Shown: piece after piece, positions 8,651 to 16,880 of the stretch
How positions within the stretch are numbered: position 1 is the stretch's first letter
How the letters are laid out: every line of letters begins with the position of its first letter
Notes under the pieces: generated by a model
What the model was told of the DNA's origin: nothing
The model's database searches: none
Seen by the model: only the letters and a program-made list of their open reading frames with translations
Made by a program: the position numbers and the translations under genes
Assembly: GCA_963808125.1 (NCBI GenBank)
Contig: CAWEEP010000025.1
Span: 1-46,551, forward strand
DNA: 46,551 nt
Reading direction: 5' to 3'
Origin: CAWEEP01 sp963808125
GTDB lineage: Bacteria > Chloroflexota > Dormibacteria > Aeolococcales > Aeolococcaceae

Positions 8651-8684
8651 GGGTCGGTGCAGGGTGCCCCGTCACCCTGGGGTC

Positions 8685-8927
8685 ATGAACGCACGGACGT
8701 GGCCCAAGATCCCGGTGACCCGGCTCGCCTCCACCTACATCCGCGTCCGGGAGGCGGCCCGCCGTCCCCTCGACCGCAGCCTCTCGCGCGGTGAAGAGGG
8801 GCAGGGATTGGTCGAGTACGGTCTGATCGCCGTGCTCATCGCCGTGGTCGTCATCCTCGTCCTCGCCACCATCGGCAGCAAGATCAAGAACCTCTTCTCC
8901 AACGTCAGCAACGGCCTGAACGCCTGA
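8685..8927 (+). CDS. Flp/Fap-family type IVb pilin
   Basis: Small pilin of 80 aa. A 35-residue basic leader is followed by EEGQGLVEYGLIAVLIAVVV, with the prepilin peptidase site expected at G/QGLVEYGLI and the Glu at position +5 of the mature protein, then one long hydrophobic helix and a short tail KNLFSNVSNGLNA, typical of Flp pilins. The leader is longer than usual for Flp. The ATG lies 34 nt after the histidine kinase stop. No prepilin peptidase or Tad assembly genes occur in the window, so the assembly machinery must be encoded elsewhere if it is used. Confidence 0.88.
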   Translation: MNARTWPKIPVTRLASTYIRVREAARRPLDRSLSRGEEGQGLVEYGLIAVLIAVVVILVLATIGSKIKNLFSNVSNGLNA

Positions 8928-8982
8928 GCCGCGCGGCTCGCAGCGGCGCCGCCACCGGGAGCCCGCCACCGGCCGGGCCGCC

Positions 8983-9055
8983 TACCCGCACGGGGAGTTC
9001 GAACCCCGGTTGCCACCTTGAAAGGGTGAAGTCCTGACCGCTAGACGATGCGGGC
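8983..9055 (-). tRNA. tRNA-Glu (anticodon TTC)
   Basis: On the minus strand a 73-nt cloverleaf can be folded by eye. The acceptor GCCCGCA pairs with TGCGGGT (first pair G-U). The D-arm sequence TCGTCTAGCGGTCAGGA is typical of tRNA-Glu. The anticodon arm TCACC-CTTTCAA-GGTGG gives anticodon TTC. The T-arm GGGGTTCGAACTCCCC carries the TTCGA box. The discriminator is A, and CCA is not encoded. The arms and loops all have normal sizes. Confidence 0.96.
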
Positions 9056-9180
9056 GCTCCGCGAATGGTAGGCGCCGGAGGCCGGCTCACTGGCGAAGGG
9101 GAACTCCTCCCCGCCGCCTCCCAAGGTTTCCCAGCCTGGTCCTGTACGATGCAGGGGGTCGATCAGTACTGAGCCAGATG

Positions 9181-9209
9181 TTATTCTTATAGTCATCTGA
9201 CGGTATAAG
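9181..9209 (+). promoter_or_regulatory. Possible promoter in an AT-rich island before the small membrane protein
   Basis: Between tRNA-Glu and the gene at 9253 the sequence becomes unusually AT-rich. TATAAG at 9204-9209 is a good -10 candidate, with TTATTC at 9181-9186 as a weak -35, 17 bp away. CAGATG (9175-9180) and CATCTG (9194-9199) form an inverted repeat around it. The leader would be about 35 nt. Confidence 0.35.
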
Positions 9210-9252
9210 CTGATAGCAGCACTGTGGAGTACGTCTTCAAGGAGGACGCGGG

Positions 9253-9489
9253 ATGACGGATGACGGGCCCCTCCCTGCGACGGCGCAGGAAGCGCGCCCC
9301 GCCGCCCCTGAGGTCACGTCGCGGGCCGCCCGGACCCCTTCACGGCCCGTCGCCCCCGCGCCGCCCCGCCGTCACGCGCGCCGCCGGCACCACCTGATGA
9401 GCCTGCGGGAATGGCTGGCCCTCGGCGTCATCGGAGTGCTCGCGACCTTCCTCGTCGTGGTGGCCGTGATCGCCCTCGTCGCCCACTGA
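9253..9489 (+). CDS. Small single-pass membrane protein, unknown function
   Basis: Predicted 78-aa protein with a disordered N-terminal half rich in Ala, Pro and Arg (residues 1-47), a basic patch RRHARRRHH, and one hydrophobic helix at about 56-76 (LALGVIGVLATFLVVVAVIAL) ending three residues later. The basic residues before the helix suggest the N-terminus stays in the cytosol. The start is well supported by AAGGAGG at 9239-9245, 7 nt upstream of the ATG. I do not recognise a family. It stands alone between the tRNA and the convergent MBL gene. Confidence 0.65.
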   Translation: MTDDGPLPATAQEARPAAPEVTSRAARTPSRPVAPAPPRRHARRRHHLMSLREWLALGVIGVLATFLVVVAVIALVAH

Positions 9490-9513
9490 CGCCCGCGCCG
9501 TCGCGTCCGAGGG

Positions 9514-10179
9514 TCAGGGCCCCCATTCGACATCGCCGTGAAAACCCGCCACCCTGGGGTCGCGGCGGTACGCCTCGCGGCCCGCCCGGGCCCTGCCGAC
9601 GGTGGTCGAGGCGCCGTGCCCGGGAAGCACCGCCGTCGCGTCCGGGAGGGGGAGCAATTTGGCGTCGATAGAGGCCAGGATCACCTCCAGGTCGCCCCGG
9701 GCGGCGGTCCGCCCCGGGCCGCCGTCGAAGAGCGTGTCCCCGGTGATCACCGCCCGTCCGACGCGAAGCGAGATGCTGCCGGGGGTGTGGCCCGGCGTGT
9801 GCAGGATGACGACCCTGATGCCGCCCACCCGCAGCTCCTGGCCGTCCCGCAGCCGCCCGTCGATGCGGGCCTCGGGGACGTTCACCTCCGTGGCGCCGAC
9901 CAGCACCGGGGCCCCGGTGGCCCGGCGCACCGCGTCATAGGTCATCCAGTGGTCGTGATGCCAGTGGGTGGCGATCACCGTCTCCACTCCTCCCTCCGCC
10001 GCGATGGCGGCGAGAAGTCTCCCCTCCTCCAACGGCATGTCCACGAGGAGCCCGGCATGAGCCGAGGTGTCGCGGACGATGTAGGCGTTGTTGCCATAGG
10101 GGCCCATCGGGCCGACCTTGACGATGCGGACGTCGCCCTCCTCGAGGATCTCGGCCGCGACCTCCCCGGCAGACCTCAT
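9514..10179 (-). CDS. MBL-fold metallo-hydrolase (glyoxalase II-like)
   Basis: Metallo-beta-lactamase-fold hydrolase (221 aa). The metal-binding motif THWHHDHW corresponds to HxHxDH; HTPGHTPGSISL supplies the next His, ITGDTLFDGG the bridging Asp, and VLPGHGASTTVG the last His. This is the pattern of the hydroxyacylglutathione hydrolase-like group. The ATG at 10179 overlaps the stop of the HhH-GPD gene (ATGA), so the pair is co-translated. The frame stays open far upstream, but that part is a shadow of the HhH-GPD gene. The substrate is unknown. Confidence 0.9.
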   Translation of the reverse strand: MRSAGEVAAEILEEGDVRIVKVGPMGPYGNNAYIVRDTSAHAGLLVDMPLEEGRLLAAIAAEGGVETVIATHWHHDHWMTYDAVRRATGAPVLVGATEVNVPEARIDGRLRDGQELRVGGIRVVILHTPGHTPGSISLRVGRAVITGDTLFDGGPGRTAARGDLEVILASIDAKLLPLPDATAVLPGHGASTTVGRARAGREAYRRDPRVAGFHGDVEWGP

Positions 10180-10769
10180 CCGCGAACCTGCGCGTGGCCC
10201 GCGCTGGCGCGCATGGAAGCCTTGTGGGCTCGCTTGGCGGCCTGGTAGGCCCGGCGTTCGTCGGAGGTCACCACATCGGCGAGCGTCGGGAAGTCGGGGG
10301 CGATCGACTCCCAGCCCGCCGGCCGGACCCCGAAATGGCGGGCCAGGCAGCCGACGACGATGCTCGCCTTCAAGGGGCCGTAGCCGGGGAGATCCCGGAG
10401 GCGGCCGAGGAGCTCCGGCGCCGTTCCCGCCTCGCTCCAGATGGCGGATGCGTCCCCGCCGTAGGTCGTGGCGACGATGCGGCAGATCCCCTGGACGCGC
10501 TGGGCCATGCTGGCCGGGAAGCGGTGGATGGCCGGAGGGAGGCGGAAGACCGCCACGAACGTCGCCGGGTCGGTGGCGGCGAGGCGGGCGGCGTCGAGGG
10601 TGCCGAGGCGCTCTCGGATGGCGAGTGGCCCGAGGAAGGCCCGTTCGATGGGGAACTGCTGATCGAGGCAGAAACCGATCAGGAGGGCCAAAGGATCCTG
10701 GGCGACGAGGCGGTTGGCCTCGGGGTCGTCGGTCCATCCGAGGCTGAGGAGTTGATCGGTGTCAGCCAT
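10176..10769 (-). CDS. HhH-GPD superfamily base-excision DNA repair protein
   Basis: Predicted 197-aa helical DNA glycosylase-like protein. The sequence carries PLALLIGFCLDQQFPIERAFLGPLAIRERLG at the N-terminus, then RVQGICRIVATTYGGDASAIW, the helix-hairpin-helix LRDLPGYGPLKASIVVGCLARHFGV and a C-terminal segment of about 45 residues after a PDFPTLADVVTSDERRAYQAAKRAHKAS helix. There is no C-terminal four-cysteine iron-sulfur loop, and the usual catalytic Lys/Asp after the hairpin is not obvious, which fits the TIGR03252-type uncharacterised group. A TAGGCT box lies 7 nt before the ATG without a ribosome binding site. It is followed by the MBL gene with an ATGA overlap. Confidence 0.85.
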   Translation of the reverse strand: MADTDQLLSLGWTDDPEANRLVAQDPLALLIGFCLDQQFPIERAFLGPLAIRERLGTLDAARLAATDPATFVAVFRLPPAIHRFPASMAQRVQGICRIVATTYGGDASAIWSEAGTAPELLGRLRDLPGYGPLKASIVVGCLARHFGVRPAGWESIAPDFPTLADVVTSDERRAYQAAKRAHKASMRASAGHAQVRG

Positions 10770-10776
10770 GCCGGAT

Positions 10777-10782
10777 AGCCTA
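10777..10782 (-). promoter_or_regulatory. Putative leaderless -10 box (TAGGCT) for the HhH-GPD/MBL pair
   Basis: On the minus strand TAGGCT ends 7 nt before the ATG at 10769, and the spacer ATCCGGC has no Shine-Dalgarno sequence. It fits the TANNNT leaderless pattern seen elsewhere in the window. Confidence 0.45.
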
Positions 10783-10856
10783 CCTCGCGTGTCCGATTCC
10801 ACCCAGCCGAGCCACCGCGGGTGAACTCGGGCGGCGAGGCGTGGGCTCGTCGCTGC

Positions 10857-10862
10857 GACAAT
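10857..10862 (+). promoter_or_regulatory. Putative leaderless -10 box (GACAAT) for the alpha/beta hydrolase
   Basis: GACAAT, preceded by TGC as in an extended -10, ends 7 nt before the GTG at 10870. The spacer CGTTGGC has no ribosome binding site. It is divergent from the HhH-GPD promoter about 75 bp away. Confidence 0.4.
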
Positions 10863-10869
10863 CGTTGGC

Positions 10870-11742
10870 GTGGACGAGCGCATGGTGGATTGCGGACGGC
10901 TGCGCCTCTCTGTCCGTGACCATGCGGGGGGATCACCGGCGATCCTTGCTCTGCACGGGCTGGCCAGCAACGCCAGGTGGTGGGACCTGGTGGCGGCCCG
11001 GCTCAGTCCACGCTGGAGGGTCCTCGCTCCGGATCTCCGCGGGCACGGCCACTCCGACAAGCCTCCCACGGGATACTCATTCCCGGAGGTGGTCGAGGAT
11101 GTCCGGGCGCTGTGCGCCGCGGAGGGCCTCGACCGCATGATCGTGGCCGGGCACAGCTGGGGCGCCTCGGTGGCCCTCTGGTTCGCCGCCGCCGCGCCCG
11201 ACATGGTCCTCGGCTGCGTCTGCGTGGACGGCGGGGCCGGGAACCTCAGCGCGCACATCCAGGGCGGTTGGGCGGAGGCCGAGAAGCGGATGCGCCCTCC
11301 CGCCATCACCGGGATCACCGAGACGGCGGTGAGAGCATGGGTTTCCGGCGGGCCGCTCGGCGAGGGCGCCGACGCGCAGACGGCCGCCGGCATCCTGCTC
11401 GCTAACTTCGAGGAGGCCGGGGACGGGACGCTGAGACCGCGCCTCCACGTCGACCGCCACATGGAGATCGCCCGCCACCTGTACGAGCTGGACACCTTCG
11501 AATTGATGGGCCGGGTTCGGTGCCCGGTGTTGTTCGTTCCCGCCCGCGATCCGCAGTCGTCCTGGGCCCCGGAGGCGAAGGCGGAGGGGATGGAGCGGGC
11601 CCTCAACGTCCTCCGCGGACGCGCGCGGGTGGTGTGGATCGACGGCGTGCACGACCTCCCGGTGCAGCGCCCCGCCGAGGTGGCGGCGGCGATGGCGGAG
11701 TTCGCGGTGGATCTGGCGGCGGGGCCGTTCCGGACCGCCTGA
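10870..11742 (+). CDS. Alpha/beta hydrolase
   Basis: Alpha/beta-hydrolase fold enzyme (290 aa). LALHGLASNARWW holds the oxyanion-hole HG motif; LAPDLRGHGHSDKP is the following strand-loop; the nucleophile elbow is VAGHSWGAS (Ser about residue 97); the likely catalytic Asp is in VLFVPARDPQ, and the His is in DGVHDLPVQRP near the C-terminus. A small cap with mixed helices lies at about 130-210. The GTG start has no ribosome binding site but a -10-like box 7 nt upstream. Its 3' end faces the glycan operon with 21 nt between stops. The substrate is unknown. Confidence 0.88.
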   Translation: MDERMVDCGRLRLSVRDHAGGSPAILALHGLASNARWWDLVAARLSPRWRVLAPDLRGHGHSDKPPTGYSFPEVVEDVRALCAAEGLDRMIVAGHSWGASVALWFAAAAPDMVLGCVCVDGGAGNLSAHIQGGWAEAEKRMRPPAITGITETAVRAWVSGGPLGEGADAQTAAGILLANFEEAGDGTLRPRLHVDRHMEIARHLYELDTFELMGRVRCPVLFVPARDPQSSWAPEAKAEGMERALNVLRGRARVVWIDGVHDLPVQRPAEVAAAMAEFAVDLAAGPFRTA

Positions 11743-11763
11743 CGGGGACAGCCGGGCCCTGGA

Positions 11764-13720
11764 TCAGGTGCCGGCCGGCTCCGCCCCCGGCGCCGGCGGC
11801 TCGTAGACGATGCCGCCCCCCTGCACGCCCACCCTGCGCCAGCCCCTGGGCGGGATCCATCCCGGCGCCACGGTGCCGAAGTCGCTCTGGTCGCCGACGA
11901 CGACGGCGGCCGGGTGGAGCGACGTCGATCCGGGCGGTGAGCCGGGCGGGATCGGAGATCGGCGCCTCAGCGCCCACCGGACCAATCCCGGCGGCGACGA
12001 TGTCGACGTCCAGGTTCGGGCCCAGGATCGCCGCCACGTCCGTGACGTCGATGACGACCACGGGCGCGTGTGGATCGCCGGCGGCGGTCAGGGCACGCTG
12101 AACCGGGGTGAGCGTGTCCGAGGGTTGGAGGTGCACCGTGCCAAGGACGGCGAGAACCACGGCGACCGCCGCGACGAGCCGGCGGGCATCGGGCGACCGG
12201 GCGAGGGTGGCGAGGACGCGCCGCGAGGGCGGCGAGGCCAGGGACGCCGCGCCGAGCGCGAGGGCCACCCCGAGGACGGCGGCGGCGGCGATGCCCTGCT
12301 CCCCGGCCAGTTCCAGGCCGTTGACCGCCAGCGCGGCGGTCGCCGACAGGGCGACCCAGCGCCGGGGAAGGATGTCGGCGAGGGCGAGAACGCCGAAGGC
12401 CACGGCGGGGAGCAGGTATCGCGCCGAGCCGACGACCTGGCCGTACTCCGCCGACCCGGTGAACGGGGTCACCAGGAAGGCGGCGGTGCAGGCGATGGAC
12501 AGCAGCGCCAGGACGCGCGCCCGGCCGCGGGCCAGCACCGCCACCGGCAGGCTGAGGACGACGGCGGCGAGGGTCAGGCCCATTTCGTCGAGGGCGACGC
12601 CGAACCATCGGGCCGCCGGCAGCCCCCGCGCGCTGAGGATCCATCCGACCACCGACTGGGCCGCCCCCGGGGGCCCCGAGGCGCCGGAGAACCCGGGGAA
12701 GATCACCGTCGAGCCGAGCCGGACGCTTTCCGGGAAGAGCGGGTTGCCGGCGTCCACCCAGTTGCGCACGTACCAGACGAGGGAGAGGCTGAGCACCGCC
12801 GCAAGGAGCACGGCCACCTTCCGGGGATGGCGCCAGGTGCGGTCCAGGCAGACGACGGCCACGACCACGGCGGCGACGGGCAGGATGCAGATCTCCTTGG
12901 TCCCGACGGCGAGGCCGAGGCTCACGCCGGCGAGCACCAGCCAGCGCAGCTCGCCCGTCCGGGCCGACCGCAGTCCGAAGGTGATCCCCGCCAGGAGTCC
13001 GGCGAGGCCGGCGGCGTCGTCGTACGCGGAGCCGATCTGCCAGCCGAAGAAGCCCCAGGTGCTGACCACGACGAGGGCGGCCAGGGCTCCCACCCACGCA
13101 TCTCCGCCGAGCTCGCGGAGGAGCATGGCCATGAGCGCGACGATGAGCCCGACGAAGACCAGGTTGAGGGCACCGGAGAGTCCGGCGGCGTGGAAGGGCA
13201 GCATCACGGCGAGGAGGAGGAGGGAGCCGTTGCCCGGCGTCGCCGCGCTTCCGTCGCCGGCCTGGGCGAAGGGCAGCCCGCGGATGGAGCCGGTGTCGAG
13301 GATGTGGGCGGCGTTGACGATGTGGTAGCGGACGCTGTCGTCGAGTGCCGGCGGCATCAGGAACGTCACGGTGAGAGCAAGGGCGCAGAAGGGGATCGCC
13401 ACCGCCAGCAGACCCCAGGGGACGTGAGGGCCGGTGCGGGGGAGCCCCGCCGGGGCAGGAAGGAAGCGGAGGCTCGCCGCGGCCAGCACGATGAGACAGC
13501 CGATCACCACCGGCAGCCAGAGCACGCCGAGAAGACCCAGCACCTGGAGAAGCGCGACCCACCCGGTGACCGCCACCATTCCGGCCACGGCGACGCGGTC
13601 GACCAGGTCCGCCGAGGCCGGGAGAAGGGCGCAACCCGCACGGATCCCGATGGTCACGGCCAGTCCAAGGATCACGGCCTGGAAGGCGACCCCGCCGAGC
13701 GCGCCGGGCCACCCGCTCAT
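11764..13720 (-). CDS. GT-C-type membrane glycosyltransferase (polyprenyl-sugar dependent), with an apparent frameshift near its end
   Basis: Large integral membrane protein with at least ten hydrophobic helices. Near the first third, LDDSVRYHIVNAAHIL matches the acidic D...YH loop of ArnT/PMT-like GT-C enzymes that take sugars from polyprenyl phosphate. As read, the frame drifts after SDPARLTARIDV and runs on antisense over the hydrolase to 11603. In the neighbouring frame the natural end VAPGWIPPRGWRRVGVQGGG leads to a stop at 11764. Removing one base at about 11,911-11,930 gives a 651-aa protein. The ATG at 13720 overlaps the stop of the GT2 gene (ATGA). It is the last gene of the glycan operon. 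The exact sugar is unknown. Confidence 0.8.
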
Positions 13721-14689
13721 CGACGCAGCCGCCCACCCGACGCCGCCACCCGCGCCCGCGGCATCAGGCGGTCCCCGAGAGCCGCATTGGCCAGGTAGGC
13801 GTGGACACCGGCCGTTCCGGCCGAACCCAGAACTCCGCAGCCAGCCACCATAGCCCGCGGCCTCGACGTGGAACGCCGCCGCCAGCGCGGCGTTGGTGCT
13901 CGTGGAGAGATCCCCGGCGCGTCGCAGCACGGCCTCGGCCGGCTGTCCCGCCACCGCCCATTGGTGACGTGCCTGAACGGCGGTCATCTGCCCCCGGAAG
14001 GCGGTCACATCCCGGCTGCCTGCGAGCGTCAGGGATCGGCCGTGAATCCGGAAGGCGCTGCCCACCTCGCCGATGAGGACGGAGGGTCCGTGGCGTAGAA
14101 GCTTCAACCAGAGGTCCCAGTCCGCCGTGTACCAGAGCGATTCGTCCAGCCCGCCGCAGTCCCGCGCCCGCTGCGTGGCGAAGACCACGGACGGAACGGC
14201 GAGCCAGTTCTGCACGTAGAGGGACGCCGCCACAGCCCTCCGCGCCGGCTGCCCGGTGTACCGCCGCACCGCGCGGGGAAAGCGCCACCGCCCCACCGCG
14301 CTCCCGCGGCGGTCGACGATCCTGGTCTCCATACAGATCATCGCGTCCCGAGACTCGACGAGCGCACTGAGCACCGCCGCAGAGCGGACGGTCAACCACA
14401 TGTCGTCTTGGTGAAGGATGCAGCAGCGCGCGCCGGTGGCCTCGGCTAGGCCGATGTTCGTCATCGCCATCCAGTTGCCGCGACGCGACGGCGTCAGGAC
14501 CCGGAGGGGAAGTCTGCCCGCGTAGGAGCGGGCGACCTCGACCGTTCCGTCCGTCGACCCGTCGTCGACCACCAGAACCTCGATGTCTCCCGCCGCCAGC
14601 CGCAGCACGCTGCCCAGCGCCGCAGGGAGGTACTCCCGCCCCTCATATGTGGGAACGATGACGGAGAGACGGTCGGCTTTCAGCGTCAT
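13717..14689 (-). CDS. Family 2 glycosyltransferase, with an apparent frameshift in its last 40 codons
   Basis: GT-A-fold glycosyltransferase. LSVIVPTYEGREYLPAAL and VLVVDDGSTDGT form the nucleotide-sugar site; CCILHQDDMW is the metal-binding DXD equivalent; LDESLWYTADWDLWLKLL holds the acceptor-side acidic motif. As read, the frame fuses into the next gene as one 1028-aa product. In the adjacent frame the tail continues AGVHAYLANAALGDRLMPRA and stops at 13717-13719, overlapping the next ATG. Deleting one base at about 13,830-13,850 gives a 323-aa protein, a normal GT2 length. So the long fusion is an artefact of the frameshift. It lies 33 nt after the methyltransferase. Confidence 0.85.
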
Positions 14690-14722
14690 CGGGCAATGCA
14701 GCAGCCGGTCCTGCGATCCGGA

Positions 14723-15355
14723 CTAGTCGCGCCCGAAATGGGCCGCGACGACGAACTCGTTGTAGGCGAAGACCCGGCCGGCGGGGCGGGGAAAGGGGAA
14801 GGAGAAGCGGCGATCGATGTCCGCCCCGACCCTGGCGCAGATGCGACTGATCGCCCCGAAGTCAGTGAAGCTGACATGGCTAGGATCATGCCGGAATCCA
14901 GCTTCCTGTGGCGTGATGATGATGAGCTTGCCGCGGGCCTTGACGAACTCGCGGTACGTGCCGATTATGCCGACCGCCTCCTCCATCGCCATGTGCTCCA
15001 GCACGTGTGCGAAGAGGAGTGTGTCGAAGTAGCCCGGACGGGCCGCGGGACTGTCCTGGAACTGCTCCCGTGTATAGACCTGGAACCCACAGCTGCCGGC
15101 GATGGCAAGCGAGCTCGTGTTGTGGTCGATGCCCACACTCCGCCGATCCAAGCTGGACAGGTTCCGGCCATTGCCGCAGCCGATGTCCAGCGCGACCCCC
15201 GGTTGCAGGCGGCGGAGGTTCCATCGGTAGACCGCCTGGACGCGCAGTGCCCGCTTCCACGGCCGGGTCTGGCTGCGGCGAAGCCAATCGGCATAGGAAC
15301 CGCTTCGCGTGTCAGAGGCCTCCGCCACAGCTGGCGGCGTCGCGGCACCGGTCAT
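14723..15355 (-). CDS. SAM-dependent methyltransferase
   Basis: Class I methyltransferase of 210 aa. Motif I is VALDIGCGNGRNLSSL, followed by SVGIDHNTSSLAIA (acidic residue after the second strand) and YFDTLLFAHVLEHM, the post-II motif of the Methyltransf_11/23 group. A later KLIIITPQEAGFRHDPSHVSF region is common in methyltransferases of surface polysaccharide clusters. The ATG at 15355 overlaps the stop of the upstream glycosyltransferase (ATGA). It probably modifies a sugar or lipid-linked sugar; the acceptor is not known. Confidence 0.88.
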   Translation of the reverse strand: MTGAATPPAVAEASDTRSGSYADWLRRSQTRPWKRALRVQAVYRWNLRRLQPGVALDIGCGNGRNLSSLDRRSVGIDHNTSSLAIAGSCGFQVYTREQFQDSPAARPGYFDTLLFAHVLEHMAMEEAVGIIGTYREFVKARGKLIIITPQEAGFRHDPSHVSFTDFGAISRICARVGADIDRRFSFPFPRPAGRVFAYNEFVVAAHFGRD

Positions 15356-16629
15356 CGGTCGGCGGGCTGCCGCGGGCGGCGCCGGCGATCGTTCTCGCCG
15401 GGTGGCACGCCCAGGATGCTGAGGAAGAAGCTTGCGAAGATGGTCTGCACTCCCAGGGCGAGGAGGACGCAGGCGGGGATTGCGACGCGCAGGGTGGCGC
15501 GCGTGTCCAGCGCGCCGAATCCATTCGTCGCCCAGCCCGAAAGGGCGACCAGCAGCAGGGCGGCCCCGGCCAGCGTCATCAGCCCGCCGGCGAGAAGCCC
15601 CGTCTCCAACCGCACGTATCGCTGCAGGCGGGTGAGCGCCGGCTGCGGCATGTGCAGTCCCTCGCGTATGACGAAGACCTTGGTGAAGACGGCGAAGACG
15701 CAGACCTGGTAGCCGACGATGCAGGCGAAACCGCAGACCAGGAGGGTGTCCACGTCGAAGCCGAAGGGGCCGATCTTGACCGGACCCGTGATCAGGGCCA
15801 CCGAGCCGACGGCGCCGACGGCGAAGAGCAAGCCGCCGGGCACGAGGAACAGCCACCGCGGGCTGAAGAGGAGCATGAAACGGAGGTGCCGCCAGCCGTC
15901 GCGCCAGGTGCGAAGGTGGGGACTGCGGGAGCGTCCGTCGCGCCGCAGGGTGATGGGAAGCTCGGTGACGCGAAGGCCGTGGAGGCTCGCCTTGACGACC
16001 ATCTCACTGGCGAACTCCATGCCGCTGGCCGACAGCCCGAGCTCGAGGATGGCGTCGCGGCGGAAAGCGCGCAGACCGCAATGGAAATCCCCGACGTCGC
16101 TGTGGAAGAACAGGCGGCCGAGCCAGCTGAGCACGGGGTTGCCGATGACGCGGTGGGACCACGGCATGGCGTGTGGCTCGATGCCGCCCAGGAACCGGTT
16201 GCCCATGACCAGGTCGAAACCCTGAGCTAGGCGGTCGATCAGCACCGGGATGGCGGCGAAGTCGTAGCTCTGGTCGGCGTCGCCCATCACCACGTACTCG
16301 CCCCGCGCTGCAGCGATGCCTCCGGCCAGGGCGCTGCCGTAGCCCCGCTCGGTCACTTCGACGACGCGGGCGTGGCAGCGCCGGCGATGTCGACGGAGCC
16401 GTCGATGCTGCCGTTGTCGGCCACGATGATCTCGCCGTGCAGCCCCGAGGAAGAAAGCGCCGATCGGGCGGCGTGGATGCAGCTGGCGAGAAGTCTCGGC
16501 CTCGTTGAGGCACGGGAGGACCACCGAGACCTGTGGCCCCGCGGCAGGCCGCGTCTCCGGGGTCAGCCGGGACTGCCGGGGGGACCGTCCGAACGGACAC
16601 GGGCCGAGATTCCTCCGATGAGGCGCCAT
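15352..16629 (-). CDS. Family 2 glycosyltransferase with C-terminal membrane helices (DPM1/GtrB-like), internal compensated frameshifts
   Basis: Predicted polyprenyl-phosphate-type GT2 (425 aa as read). VSVVLPCLNEAE starts the catalytic domain; YVVMGDADQSYDF supplies the DXD motif; VMGNRFLGG and GDFHCGLRAFRRDA follow, as in dolichyl-phosphate sugar synthases; then three to four helices fill the C-terminus (about 265-405). Between about 16,492 and 16,385 the displayed frame is nonsense, Arg- and His-rich. In another frame the same bases read HGEIIVADNGSIDGSVDIAG, the expected second strand and DXXS motif. One base gained and one lost restores it. The start is uncertain because the first 30 residues are not conserved-looking. 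First gene of the glycan operon. Confidence 0.85.
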   Translation of the reverse strand: MAPHRRNLGPCPFGRSPRQSRLTPETRPAAGPQVSVVLPCLNEAETSRQLHPRRPIGAFFLGAARRDHRGRQRQHRRLRRHRRRCHARVVEVTERGYGSALAGGIAAARGEYVVMGDADQSYDFAAIPVLIDRLAQGFDLVMGNRFLGGIEPHAMPWSHRVIGNPVLSWLGRLFFHSDVGDFHCGLRAFRRDAILELGLSASGMEFASEMVVKASLHGLRVTELPITLRRDGRSRSPHLRTWRDGWRHLRFMLLFSPRWLFLVPGGLLFAVGAVGSVALITGPVKIGPFGFDVDTLLVCGFACIVGYQVCVFAVFTKVFVIREGLHMPQPALTRLQRYVRLETGLLAGGLMTLAGAALLLVALSGWATNGFGALDTRATLRVAIPACVLLALGVQTIFASFFLSILGVPPGENDRRRRPRQPADR

Positions 16630-16880
16630 CGCATCGCCGGCGAGGCGCCACTTCGCCGCCCCGATTGTTCGGCCGCGCCTGGAGCTTGACCTCGATCAGC
16701 ACGGGATCGTTACGCGCCTTCGGCCCCGACGATGCCCGTTCCGGGACCGCATTGTCCGGGCCATGTCCGGAGGCCGCGACTACGCTGGCCTTTCGCCTCG
16801 GCCGCCGCGGGTGTGGCCGTCGCGGCGCGTGGCATGCGGAAGGCGGGACGGGCAAGGGCGCAGCAGGAGAAGGGACCGAC

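Noticed and set aside
10180..10737. Upstream extension of the MBL hydrolase frame
   Set aside because: It is the shadow of the HhH-GPD gene; the MBL start at 10179 gives an ATGA overlap and normal length.
10770..11606. Upstream extension of the HhH-GPD frame
   Set aside because: It runs antisense to the alpha/beta hydrolase and lacks domain character; a -10 box lies right before ATG 10769.
11810..13798. A long plus-strand frame of 662 codons opposite the glycan genes
   Set aside because: Its Gly/Asp/Glu/Arg repeats are typical of the antisense strand of high-GC genes; the minus strand has recognisable glycosyltransferase motifs.
11603..14689. One open frame of 1028 codons, GT2 fused to a membrane glycosyltransferase
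   Set aside because: Stops and ATGA overlap in the adjacent frame, and the natural C-termini of both proteins, show two genes joined by single-base errors. The last 160 bases also run antisense through a solid hydrolase gene.
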